A DNA stretch of 64,000 nucleotides from Pseudomonas sp. Leaf58. GTDB taxonomy: Bacteria > Pseudomonadota > Gammaproteobacteria > Pseudomonadales > Pseudomonadaceae. Each line of letters starts with the position of its first letter. Position 1 is the first letter of the stretch. The DNA is taken from the NCBI RefSeq assembly GCF_003627215.1, contig NZ_CP032677.1, forward strand, positions 2,981,501-3,045,500, read 5' to 3'. Below, piece after piece: positions 42,917-51,183 of this stretch. The translations under genes and the position numbers were made by a program. Below the pieces are notes generated by a model. That model was given only the letters and a program-made list of their open reading frames with translations, was not told the origin of the DNA and did no database searches.

Positions 42917-43726
42917 TCAACTGCGTTTGCCGTCAGCGGGCTTTTTCTGCCGGCTCATCAGCAACAGCTGCGCGAGGGTCGTCAGCGTGATCGTGGTGAT
43001 GAACACGAGCGTGCCGATAGCGTTGATGGTCGGGCTCACTTGGCCTTGCAAGGTATTGAGAATGCGCACCGGCACCGTCTCGTTGAGCCCCGAGACAAAC
43101 CAGGCAACCGCGAACTCGTCGAACGACACCGCCATGGTCACGAACAGTGCGGCGAAAATGCTTGGCGCTGTGAACGGCAGGATCACACAGCGCATGGCGT
43201 TCCACTGGCTGGCGCCGAGGTTCCAGGCCGCCGCCTCCAGTTGCGGGTCCATCTGCGCCAGGCGCATGCGGATAACCGCCATCGCAAAAGGCGAACACAT
43301 CACAATGTGGCTGATCATCACGGCCTGCAGCTCGCCCGACAGGCCGACCCGCGACAAGAACGCCAGCATCGCCAGGCCAAGGATCACCACGGGGATGGTC
43401 GGTGGCAGCAGTGCCAGCGCCATGTACACCGACTTGCCGAAAAAGTGGTAACGGAAGTCGGTATACGCCGCAGTAAAACCGAGCAGCGTAGAAACCAACG
43501 AGACCACCACCCCGACGACCAGGCTGTTCTTGAACGCTTGCCACACTTGCGGGTCTGCTGCGATCGCCTCGTACCAGCGCAAACTGAACCCACCCAGCGG
43601 CAAGGATGGGAAACGGTCGACATTGAAGGAGAACACGAAGCTGCCAATGATCGGCGTGAGGATGAACAGGAAGACCACGGCGACAAAGCTGCGCAACATG
43701 AAGTTGATGACACGATGCTCGTTCAT
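42917..43726 (-). CDS. ABC transporter permease (PotC-like)
   Basis: A 269-residue permease starting MNEHRVINFMLRSFVAVVFLFILTPIIGSFVFSFN. It has the PotC-type order of helices and the EAA-loop-like segment EAAAWNLGASQWNAMRCVILPFTAPSIFAALF. The start at 43726 overlaps the end of the PotB-like gene by four bases. A much longer upstream reading frame lies inside that gene and is a shadow. Confidence 0.9.
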   Translation of the reverse strand: MNEHRVINFMLRSFVAVVFLFILTPIIGSFVFSFNVDRFPSLPLGGFSLRWYEAIAADPQVWQAFKNSLVVGVVVSLVSTLLGFTAAYTDFRYHFFGKSVYMALALLPPTIPVVILGLAMLAFLSRVGLSGELQAVMISHIVMCSPFAMAVIRMRLAQMDPQLEAAAWNLGASQWNAMRCVILPFTAPSIFAALFVTMAVSFDEFAVAWFVSGLNETVPVRILNTLQGQVSPTINAIGTLVFITTITLTTLAQLLLMSRQKKPADGKRS

Positions 43727-44643
43727 GCGCGCCTCCGGTAGGCATAGCGAACCATCAGGAACGCCACCATGAGCAAGGTCACGATCATCGTCGTGGCAAT
43801 GACCGCCGCACGCGGCCATTGCTGCCCTGATTTGGTGGTGTCGGTAATGAGCGTGCTCAAGGTCGGCGGTTGGCCGCCACCGAGGTAAAGCGGGCTGACA
43901 AAATCGCCGAAAGTCATGATGAAACAGAACAGCGCCGCCACCACGATGCCCACCCGCGCCGACGGTATGATCACCAGAAACACCGTGCGCACACGGCCTG
44001 CGCGTAAGTTGTGCGCCGCTTCGATCAATGTTCGGTCGATGTACATCAGGCTGAACACCTGCAACAGCACCACCAGCGGCAAGCACAGGGTGAAGTAACC
44101 CACGTAACTGCCGAAGGCAGTATTGAGCATGGGCAATGGCCCTATTCCCAGCAGTGCCAGCGCGCTATTGAGCAAGCCTTGATCGCTGAGGAAGACTTGC
44201 CAGGAATAGGTGCGGACCAGGTAGCTGGTGAAAAAAGGTGTAATCAACAGCAAGATCAGCCACTGCCGGGTCGCTGCGCGAAACTTGAAGGCAATGGCGT
44301 AGGCGCAGGGGAACGCCACGACACTGATCAGGGCACAAGCACCTGCTGCCATGGCCCAGGTGTGGAAGTAGGCATCCCAGAAGAACCCGCGGCTGAACAT
44401 GTAGCTCCAGTTCAGGCTTTCGAATGCCGGTTGCATGCGAAAGTTGCGGACTAACCAGAAGCTGATGGTCACCAGGAATACCAGCGGGAATACAAAGAAC
44501 ACCCATTGCCAGATCAGTATCGGTAAAGAAAAACTCAACCCATACCAAGGCAGGCGAAAGCTTCGCCTGCTTTGAGCAGAAGCACGCGTGTCACTGGGTT
44601 GCTCACGGGCGGGCAGCGGGGGCGATACCTTGTTCGAGATCAT
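43723..44643 (-). CDS. ABC transporter permease (PotB-like)
   Basis: A 306-residue permease with a charged N-terminal extension of about 45 residues, then helices (LIWQWVFFVFPLVFLVTISFWLV; ACALISVVAFPCAYAIAF; WLILLLITPFFTSYLVRTYSWQVFL). The EAA loop is EAAHNLRAGRVRTVFLVIIPSARVGIV. It forms the channel with the PotC-like subunit. It lies 24 bases after the binding-protein gene. Confidence 0.9.
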   Translation of the reverse strand: MISNKVSPPLPAREQPSDTRASAQSRRSFRLPWYGLSFSLPILIWQWVFFVFPLVFLVTISFWLVRNFRMQPAFESLNWSYMFSRGFFWDAYFHTWAMAAGACALISVVAFPCAYAIAFKFRAATRQWLILLLITPFFTSYLVRTYSWQVFLSDQGLLNSALALLGIGPLPMLNTAFGSYVGYFTLCLPLVVLLQVFSLMYIDRTLIEAAHNLRAGRVRTVFLVIIPSARVGIVVAALFCFIMTFGDFVSPLYLGGGQPPTLSTLITDTTKSGQQWPRAAVIATTMIVTLLMVAFLMVRYAYRRRA

Positions 44644-44667
44644 TACGCCGGTCCTCGTTGCGCGCCG

Positions 44668-45795
44668 TCAAGCGCCCTTGTATTCCGACCAAAAGTCGTT
44701 CCATTGCTCCAAGTTCTGTTGCACCGGGAGCGCGCGGTACTGGATACGTCCCTCGCGGATATCGTCCATGACGTTGCGCTGGCCCAGTACCATGCCCTGC
44801 CGTTTCGCTTCAGCCGGGTCGACTTGGTTGAGCAACGCCCAGCCGCGCTTGTTGGGTATCAGCGCTGGATAAGCCTCCATCTTCGCCGACTTAACCTGGC
44901 CTTCGGGTGAGGTGATGTATTGAATGAACTTTTTTGCCAGCTCGGGGCTACGGGCCTTTTTCGCAATGCAGTAGGATTCGGTCCACTGCAAGCCACCCTC
45001 CTCTGGCACGACGGTTTTCACCGGGGCCCCGGCACGCTGCAGAACACCGGTGATCCAGTCGCCAATGCCACACATCGCATGCACCTGGCCATTCTTCAGC
45101 GAGGCGAACGTTCCGCCATAGTCGAAGAAGCCGCCCACTTGGCTGCGCAGGCTCAAGGTTTTTTCCTGCACCTTTTTCCACTGCGCAGCATCAATGTCGT
45201 AGGGCAGACGGTTGTTATTGAGCAGGCTAACTTGCCCAAGATTCGGCAAGTGCCAATCGAAGTGCCCCACCTTGCCCTTTAGACTTTCGTCCCAGAATAC
45301 CTGGTAACTTTTGACTCTGGATTCGGCCAGCAGTTGGGTATTGAAGGCAATCCCAAGAAAACCAAAGCGGACCATCACCGAATACAACTCATCCCCCTTC
45401 CAGTGGCCCGGGAAGTGTTGGAATTCTGGAAAGAAGTCATCGAACGGGTAATCCGCCGGGTCTAGTCGCTCGATATAATCGGCTGCGTTAAGTTGCTGTA
45501 CATACTCGGCATCCGACAAGATCAGGTCGAATGTACCGGGTGGCGACTGGGCTATCAGCCCAAGCATGTTATCGCCGCCGGTGTAGTATTTGGCACGCAC
45601 CTTGATACCGTGCTGGCGCTCGAAATCAGCCACGATATCGGGGGCGGCATGCCCGGCCCAAGCCAATATCACCAGTTCTTTTTCTGCTGCGCCCCAACTG
45701 TTGCTGGGCAGCCAGGTGCCCAGTGCTGCCGCACCGGCAAGCACGCTGCTGTTTTTGATGAATGTACGGCGTGACAAATCGGCGCGATACGTCAT
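44668..45795 (-). CDS. ABC transporter substrate-binding protein (spermidine/putrescine type)
   Basis: A 375-residue periplasmic binding protein. The N-terminus MTYRADLSRRTFIKNSSVLAGAAALGTWLPSNSWGA has a twin-arginine-like SRRTFIK motif before the hydrophobic stretch, suggesting Tat export. The fold matches PotD-type proteins (ELVILAWAGHAAPDIVADFERQHGIKVRAKYYTGGDNMLGLI; SPELAKKFIQYITSPEGQ). It is the first gene of the importer operon, divergent from creatininase. The binding specificity, probably creatinine or creatine, is inferred from location. Confidence 0.9.
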   Translation of the reverse strand: MTYRADLSRRTFIKNSSVLAGAAALGTWLPSNSWGAAEKELVILAWAGHAAPDIVADFERQHGIKVRAKYYTGGDNMLGLIAQSPPGTFDLILSDAEYVQQLNAADYIERLDPADYPFDDFFPEFQHFPGHWKGDELYSVMVRFGFLGIAFNTQLLAESRVKSYQVFWDESLKGKVGHFDWHLPNLGQVSLLNNNRLPYDIDAAQWKKVQEKTLSLRSQVGGFFDYGGTFASLKNGQVHAMCGIGDWITGVLQRAGAPVKTVVPEEGGLQWTESYCIAKKARSPELAKKFIQYITSPEGQVKSAKMEAYPALIPNKRGWALLNQVDPAEAKRQGMVLGQRNVMDDIREGRIQYRALPVQQNLEQWNDFWSEYKGA

Positions 45796-46123
45796 GAAGA
45801 TATCCTCGGTAATCAAAACATGCCTTGGCACCGTCGTGTTCTCGTCACGCCTGGCCACATTTTTATCGCCTTGTTGATTACCGATTGCAGCAGATTGCCA
45901 TCAGGGCGGTTTGCACTTTTCCGACCTGTAGTTTTTCAAACTCGCCCCTCGCCGCGCGGCCAGGGCCACCCAGCGCCCACGGCTACAGCTGCGGCAGCAT
46001 TGGTCAACTCCAGGTCGGAAACTGACAATTCCTGCAGGTTGCAATCTGATCCAATTGCGACATCTGCTACCTGCTACAAGCCGGACGACCTCAACGATTA
46101 CAAGAACATAGAGAGACCACCCG
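45796..46123. promoter_or_regulatory. 328-bp divergent control region of the creatinine genes
   Basis: Between the importer and creatininase genes. It contains a perfect 11-bp inverted pair, TTTCCGACCTG (45918-45928) and CAGGTCGGAAA (46011-46021), and a nearer dyad GCAAT-N8-ATTGC (46041-46058). These are plausible sites for the GlxA/AraC-type regulator controlling both directions. There is no gene. Confidence 0.55.
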
Positions 46124-46897
46124 ATGAACGATAGCGTAGTGATTGGCGAACTCACCTGGCCGGAGTACGCCCAGCGTGTAGCATCCGGCAGCCCGATTTT
46201 CTTACCCGTGGGCGCCCTGGAGCAACACGGCCATCACCTGTGCATGGAAGTGGACGTCTTACTACCCACTGCGCTGTGCAAGGCGGTAGCGCGCAATGTT
46301 AACGGCCTGGTACTGCCTGCCCTGGCCTACGGCTACAAGTCGCAACAAAAGTCGGGCGGCGGCAATCACTTCCCCGGCACCACCAGCCTGGATGGCGCGA
46401 CATTGACGCATACCATCCAGGACATCATCAGGGAGCTGGCCCGGCATGGCGCGCGCCAGCTGGTGCTGATGAACGGGCACTACGAGAACTCCATGTTCAT
46501 CGTCGAAGGCATCGACCTGGCGCTGCGCGAGCTGCGTTATGCCGGCATCACCGACTTCAAGGTCGTAGTCCTGTCGTACTGGGATTTCGTCAATGCCCCC
46601 GAGGTGATTGAGGAGCTGTACCCGGACGGATTCCTTGGTTGGGACATCGAGCACGGGGGAGTCTTCGAGACCTCGTTGATGCTCGCCCTGCACCCCGACA
46701 AAGTCGACCTGGCCCGCGCCGTCGATCATCCGCCCGCCACCTTCCCCCCCTACGATGTGTTCCCGATCATGCCTGAGCGCACACCGGCCTGTGGAACCCT
46801 GTCATCACCCAAGGGCGCCAGCCGCGAGAAAGGCGAGTTGATTTTGCGCGTCTGCACCGAAGGCATCAGCAACGCCGTCCGCGAGGCATTCAACTAA
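46124..46897 (+). CDS. crnA: Creatininase (creatinine amidohydrolase)
   Basis: A 257-residue protein matching P. putida creatininase along its length: GELTWPEYAQRVASG, LPVGALEQHGHHLCMEVDVLLPTA (Glu and His metal ligands), YGYKSQQKSGGGNHFPGTTSLDG, NGHYENSMFIVEGIDLALRELRYAG, SYWDFVNAPEVIEELYPDGFLGWDIEHGGVFETSLMLALHPD, and HPPATFPPYDVFP. It interconverts creatinine and creatine with a binuclear Zn/Mn centre. It is first in a plus-strand run followed by an amino-acid permease. Confidence 0.95.
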   Translation: MNDSVVIGELTWPEYAQRVASGSPIFLPVGALEQHGHHLCMEVDVLLPTALCKAVARNVNGLVLPALAYGYKSQQKSGGGNHFPGTTSLDGATLTHTIQDIIRELARHGARQLVLMNGHYENSMFIVEGIDLALRELRYAGITDFKVVVLSYWDFVNAPEVIEELYPDGFLGWDIEHGGVFETSLMLALHPDKVDLARAVDHPPATFPPYDVFPIMPERTPACGTLSSPKGASREKGELILRVCTEGISNAVREAFN

Positions 46898-46980
46898 GCG
46901 TCACGACACTGCATTAATTGTCCAGAGCACCATTCGCATTAGCTGTTCACCCGCCATCTATAACAACAAGGGTAATGATA

Positions 46981-48366
46981 ATGTCCAGCCACTCTACTCT
47001 GGCCCCCGGCCTCAAGCAGCGCCACGTCACTATGCTCTCAATAGCCGGCGCTATCGGCGCCGGCCTTTTCATCGGCTCGGGGCATGCTATTGCCGCAGCC
47101 GGCCCAGCCGCCATCCTGGCCTACATCATGTCCGGCACACTGGTTGTGCTGGTCATGCGTATGCTCGGTGAAATGGCAGTTGCCTCCCCTGATACCGGTT
47201 CGTTTTCCACCTATGCCGAACGCGCCATGGGGCGCACGGCCGGTTTTACCATTGGCTGGCTGTACTGGTGGTTCTGGGTGCTGGTCATTCCAATCGAAGC
47301 GATTGCCGCAGCGGCTATCCTGCATGCGTGGTTCCCGGCGATTGAAACCTGGGAGTTCGCACTGGCCGTTACCGCCTTGCTGACCGTCACCAACTTGTTC
47401 AGCGTTGCCCGCTATGGCGAGTTCGAGTTCTGGTTCGCCATGCTCAAGGTCATTGCCGTGCTGGGCTTCATCGCCCTGGGTGCGCTGGCCCTGACCGGCG
47501 TGCTGCCAAACCTCAGCGTCAGTGGCGTGGTCAAGCTGAGCAATGACTTCGGCGGCTTCATGCCCAATGGCATGGCTGCTGTAATTGGTGCCATGCTGAC
47601 CACGGTGTTCAGCTTCATGGGCACTGAAATCGTCACCATCGCCGCCGCCGAGTCGAAAAACCCCTCCAAACAGATCACCCGCGCCACCAACTCAGTCGTC
47701 TGGCGCATGGGCATCTTCTATATCGTCTCGGTGTTCCTGATCGTCTCGATCGTGCCTTGGAACGACCCTATGCTGGTGCAGGTCGGCTCCTATCAAAGAG
47801 CCCTTGAGCTGATGAATATCCCGCACGCCAAGATGATCGTGGATATCGTCGTCCTGATCGCCGTTGCCAGTTGCCTCAACTCGGCGATCTACACCGCATC
47901 GCGCATGGTCTACTCGCTCAGCAAACGTGGCGACGGCCCGGCATTCCTTCAGCGCACCTCATCGGTCGGCGTGCCATTCGTCGCGGTACTGGCCAGCACC
48001 GCTGTAGGCTTCCTGACTACGGCGTTGAACTACTTCGCACCGGACGAGGTGTTTTCCTTCCTGCTGGCGAGCTCCGGTGCGGTAGCACTGCTGGTTTACC
48101 TGGCCATCGCGGTATCGCAACTGATCCTGCGCAAGCAGATGACCCGCCGCGGTCAGGTCATGGCCTTCAAGATGTGGTTGTTCCCTTGGCTGAGCTACGT
48201 GGTCGTCGCCTCCATCATCGGCATTCTGGCGATGATGCTGATCATGCCAGGCCACCGCATGGAAGTGCTGGCAACCGGTGCGCTGGCATTGTCCATCGTG
48301 TGCATGAGCTCGATCTTCTCGGCCAAGAAACCCCCACTGCCCAGTGCTGCAGCCAAATCCGCCTAA
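46981..48366 (+). CDS. APC-family amino acid/amine permease (GabP-like)
   Basis: A 461-residue, roughly 12-helix permease of the AAT family: LKQRHVTMLSIAGAIGAGLFIGSGHAIAAAGPAAILAYIMSGTLVVLVMRMLGEMAVASPDTGSFSTYAERAMG is the family opening, and FSFMGTEIVTIAAAESKNPSKQITRATNSVVWRMGIFYIVSVFLI is the central signature. The ATG at 46981 follows AAGGG. It lies between creatininase and a regulator, so it may import creatinine, creatine or sarcosine; the substrate is not provable from sequence. It is followed by a strong terminator. Confidence 0.9.
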   Translation: MSSHSTLAPGLKQRHVTMLSIAGAIGAGLFIGSGHAIAAAGPAAILAYIMSGTLVVLVMRMLGEMAVASPDTGSFSTYAERAMGRTAGFTIGWLYWWFWVLVIPIEAIAAAAILHAWFPAIETWEFALAVTALLTVTNLFSVARYGEFEFWFAMLKVIAVLGFIALGALALTGVLPNLSVSGVVKLSNDFGGFMPNGMAAVIGAMLTTVFSFMGTEIVTIAAAESKNPSKQITRATNSVVWRMGIFYIVSVFLIVSIVPWNDPMLVQVGSYQRALELMNIPHAKMIVDIVVLIAVASCLNSAIYTASRMVYSLSKRGDGPAFLQRTSSVGVPFVAVLASTAVGFLTTALNYFAPDEVFSFLLASSGAVALLVYLAIAVSQLILRKQMTRRGQVMAFKMWLFPWLSYVVVASIIGILAMMLIMPGHRMEVLATGALALSIVCMSSIFSAKKPPLPSAAAKSA

Positions 48367-48385
48367 AACTGGCTAAGCCGCTTTC

Positions 48386-48417
48386 CCCTGCGAAGGCTAT
48401 GCCTTCGCAGGGTTTTT
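48386..48417 (+). terminator. Intrinsic terminator after the creatininase-permease genes
   Basis: CCCTGCGAAGGC (48386-48397) and GCCTTCGCAGGG (48401-48412) form a perfect 12-bp stem with a 3-base loop, followed by TTTTT. Confidence 0.93.
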
Positions 48418-48592
48418 CACTTTTTAGCGTCAAGCCGTAAACAGGGGGCGAATATCGGCCAGTGTGCCCCTCTAGCCCGATCGCGCCGTGTAGTATGCCC
48501 TCTACGTTGGCATAAATACCTTGTTCACAATAAATTGCCGCTATCGGCAAACAAGCGCAGAGCACATCATTTTGCATTGAAGGAGCCGTTTG

Positions 48593-49609
48593 ATGGGTAC
48601 GCTGAAATCCCCCCCGCTGGCCACGGGATACCCTGTCAATGCCCCCCCGCCCAAGATCATCGGGTTTTTGGTAATTCCCAATTTCACCACCATCGGCTTC
48701 GCCTCTGCCGTAGAGACCTTGCGCATGGCTAACCTGGCCGCGCGTAGGACGATGTTCCAAACGCTGATCATCGCCGCCGACATGGAGCCGGTGAGCGCCA
48801 GCAACGGCATGCGCATCCTGCCTGAATACAGCATCAAAGATGCGCCCAAGCTGGACATGCTGTTCGTGGTCGGGCCGAACCCCATCGTCTCCGACCACAA
48901 TACCCGCGCCATCCTGAACTGGCTGCGCAAGCTCGCCCATGATCAGGTGGCACTGGGTGGCATTTGCACCGGTAGTCATTTGTTGGCGCGCGCCAATTTG
49001 CTCACCGGTTACCGCTGCACCATCCACTGGGAAGATATCGAAGCGCTGAAAGAGCGTTTTCCGGGAATCATCATTTCCAACCAGTTGTTTGAACTTGACC
49101 GTGACCGGTACACCAGCTCTGGTGGCGTGGCCTCGATGGACATGGTCTTGCAACTTATCAGCCGTGAACCTGGCGGGCGCGACATCGCCGCACATGCGGC
49201 CGAATTGCTGCTATGTGATCGAGTCCGCAGCTCACAAGAACGCCAGCGCGTGCCCTTGCGACAACGGCTAGGTACCTCCCAACCCAAGCTCAGCCAGATC
49301 GTCAGCATCATGGAAGCCAACCTTGAAGACCCCATGACCCTGGAGGAACTGGCACAGTTGAACGACATTTCAGTTCGCCAGTTGGAGCGTCTGTTTCACA
49401 AGCACCTGCAAAGTACCCCCAGCCAGTATTACCTTGAATTACGCCTGTCGCGCGCCCGGCAACTGTTGCTGCACAGTGAGTCGCAAGTACGCGATATCGC
49501 ACTCGCCTGTGGCTTCATTTCGCCAGCGCATTTTTCCAAATGCTACAGCCGTTTCTTCGGTGTTTCTCCTATCGGGGAGCGCAAGCAGGTAGCCGCGGCT
49601 CATTGCTGA
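48593..49609 (+). CDS. GlxA/AraC-family transcriptional regulator
   Basis: A 338-residue protein: an N-terminal DJ-1/PfpI-like ligand domain (IIGFLVIPNFTTIGFASAVETLRMANLA...LDMLFVVGPNP; LGGICTGSHLLARANLLTGYRCTIHWEDIEAL) and a C-terminal AraC double helix-turn-helix (MTLEELAQLNDISVRQLERLFHKHLQSTPSQYYLELRLSRARQLLLHSESQVRDIALACGFISPAHFSKCYSRFFGVSP). Relatives in Pseudomonas control use of carnitine, glycine betaine and dimethylglycine. Next to creatininase, control of the creatinine genes is likely. The ATG at 48593 has AGGAG nine bases upstream. Confidence 0.9.
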   Translation: MGTLKSPPLATGYPVNAPPPKIIGFLVIPNFTTIGFASAVETLRMANLAARRTMFQTLIIAADMEPVSASNGMRILPEYSIKDAPKLDMLFVVGPNPIVSDHNTRAILNWLRKLAHDQVALGGICTGSHLLARANLLTGYRCTIHWEDIEALKERFPGIIISNQLFELDRDRYTSSGGVASMDMVLQLISREPGGRDIAAHAAELLLCDRVRSSQERQRVPLRQRLGTSQPKLSQIVSIMEANLEDPMTLEELAQLNDISVRQLERLFHKHLQSTPSQYYLELRLSRARQLLLHSESQVRDIALACGFISPAHFSKCYSRFFGVSPIGERKQVAAAHC

Positions 49610-49680
49610 TCATGCGGCCTTGCCGACCTGCACAAGACAACCCGCTAACCCACCCCTGATCCAGCACATTGCAAAGGTGT

Positions 49681-49703
49681 TTATTTGTAATTATTTCTCA
49701 TTT
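49681..49703. promoter_or_regulatory. Fur-box-like site upstream of the ECF sigma factor
   Basis: On the minus strand this reads AAATGAGAAATAATTACAAA, close to the Pseudomonas Fur pattern AATGAGAATAATTATCATT. It lies about 50-70 bp before the GTG start of the sigma factor, where Fur would repress it when iron is plentiful. Confidence 0.6.
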
Positions 49704-49750
49704 ACACTTCGATCCTCGCTTCGTAGCCTCGCTTTCTTTCAGGATGAACC

Positions 49751-50275
49751 GTGTCATTCGACCCCGCCAAACCGACGCTGCTGTCTACCTTGGTACGTCA
49801 CTACGACGATCTGGTGGACCACATTCGTCGACGCTTCGGCGACCGCAGCATGGCACGCGAGGTTGTGCATGACGTGTGTGTGCAATTGCTCGAGCGCGGT
49901 GAGAAGGAAGACGTTCACACCCCACTGGCCTTGCTGCGCAAAATTTCCACCGACACCGCCGTCAGTCGCTACCGTAGCGAGCGTCGCCGCGCCGCCTGGG
50001 TAGAGGCCATCGCCGAACTGCCTGAGGTGGCCTGCCCCGCGGCGACGCCGATAAGCCGGTATGACAGCGAGCGCGAGTTTCAATTGCTGGTCAACGCCAT
50101 CGCTGAGCTCCCACCCCGTTGCCAGGCCGTTTTCGTCATGCACAAAATTCACCAAATGCCCCAGGTCGAAGTAGCCGATCGCCTCGGTATTTCCATCAAG
50201 ACCGTGGAAAAGCACCTACGCCTGGGGTTGGCGGCATGCCGGCAACGGCTGGGACGCGATGAGGGGCAAGCATGA
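49751..50275 (+). CDS. ECF sigma factor (FecI-like, iron-starvation type)
   Basis: A 174-residue ECF sigma factor: region 2 (LLSTLVRHYDDLVDHIRRRFGDRSMAREVVHDVCVQLLE) and region 4 (AIAELPPRCQAVFVMHKIHQMPQVEVADRLGISIKTVEKHLRLGLAACRQRL). The GTG start has AGGATG five bases upstream. Its stop overlaps the FecR-like gene (ATGA), and a TonB-dependent receptor follows. This is the usual cell-surface signalling trio: ligand on the receptor, then FecR, then sigma activates the receptor gene. Confidence 0.93.
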   Translation: MSFDPAKPTLLSTLVRHYDDLVDHIRRRFGDRSMAREVVHDVCVQLLERGEKEDVHTPLALLRKISTDTAVSRYRSERRRAAWVEAIAELPEVACPAATPISRYDSEREFQLLVNAIAELPPRCQAVFVMHKIHQMPQVEVADRLGISIKTVEKHLRLGLAACRQRLGRDEGQA

Positions 50276-51108
50276 CCAAGCAACCGGAACCGGCGCCATT
50301 GGACGACGCACTGGGGCGGCACCGCGAACAGCTCAAGCAGCTGTTCCCCGTGCCGCCTCGTAGGCCAGCCCGCTCCAAAGCACTCAAGCCAGCCGGTATC
50401 ACGCTTGCGCTTGCGGTCGCCTTTGCCGCCTTGGCCTGGCTTAACCCCGCCTATAACAGCGAGCGTTTCGCTACCCGCGTGGGTGAACAGCGCACGGTGC
50501 TGCTCAGCGATGGCAGCACACTGCTGCTCGACAGCGGCACTCAAGTCGATGTCAGTTGGCACCTGCTTAGCCGCAAGGTCAGCCTGCGCGCTGGGCAAGC
50601 CCTGTTCGAAGTATCCCCGGCCTTGTACCGCCCCTTCGTAGTGTCCGCTGGTCTCGCTAACGTCAAGGTGCTCGGTACGTTGTTCAATGTTCGTCGCCTG
50701 GATCACGACAACGTCCGGGTGACCTTGGCGCGTGGGCGCGTGGAGGTCGCCGCAACGGCTGCTGGGCAAACGCCTGTCATCCTCCTGCCAGGGCAACAGG
50801 TCGACGCCATTGGTGGGCACCTGATGCCGGTGGCAAAGGTCGACGCCACCAAGGCGACGGCCTGGAAAGAGGGCCGTATCGTGTTCGAGCAGACGCCGCT
50901 GGACGAAGCGCTGGCTTTGCTGCGCCACTATCGCAAGGCCCCCATTCACCTCAGCGACCCAAGCCTGGCCGCGCTGAAAGTGACCGGGGTGTTCGAGGCG
51001 CGCAATGTCGACCGGCTATTGGATCTGCTGCCAAGCATCCTGCCCGTTACCGTGCTGGCACAAAAGGATGGCAGCGTGCAGGTCCAACGCAAACCGACTG
51101 GAAAATAA
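50272..51108 (+). CDS. FecR-like anti-sigma factor / sigma regulator
   Basis: A 278-residue protein: cytoplasmic N-terminus, one membrane helix (ITLALAVAFAALAWLNPAY, about residues 42-60), then a periplasmic FecR domain (TRVGEQRTVLLSDGSTLLLDSGTQVDVSW; VKVLGTLFNVRRLDHDNVRVTLARGRVEV) and a C-terminal STN-binding part (AWKEGRIVFEQTPLDEALALLRHYRKAPIHL). It transmits the receptor signal to the ECF sigma factor. Confidence 0.93.
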   Translation: MTKQPEPAPLDDALGRHREQLKQLFPVPPRRPARSKALKPAGITLALAVAFAALAWLNPAYNSERFATRVGEQRTVLLSDGSTLLLDSGTQVDVSWHLLSRKVSLRAGQALFEVSPALYRPFVVSAGLANVKVLGTLFNVRRLDHDNVRVTLARGRVEVAATAAGQTPVILLPGQQVDAIGGHLMPVAKVDATKATAWKEGRIVFEQTPLDEALALLRHYRKAPIHLSDPSLAALKVTGVFEARNVDRLLDLLPSILPVTVLAQKDGSVQVQRKPTGK

Positions 51109-51183
51109 TTCTCAACCGCAGGTAGGGTTTCGCAATGCCCATGGCGGCTATTGGAAAAACACCACCTAAAAGGAATTCGAGAA

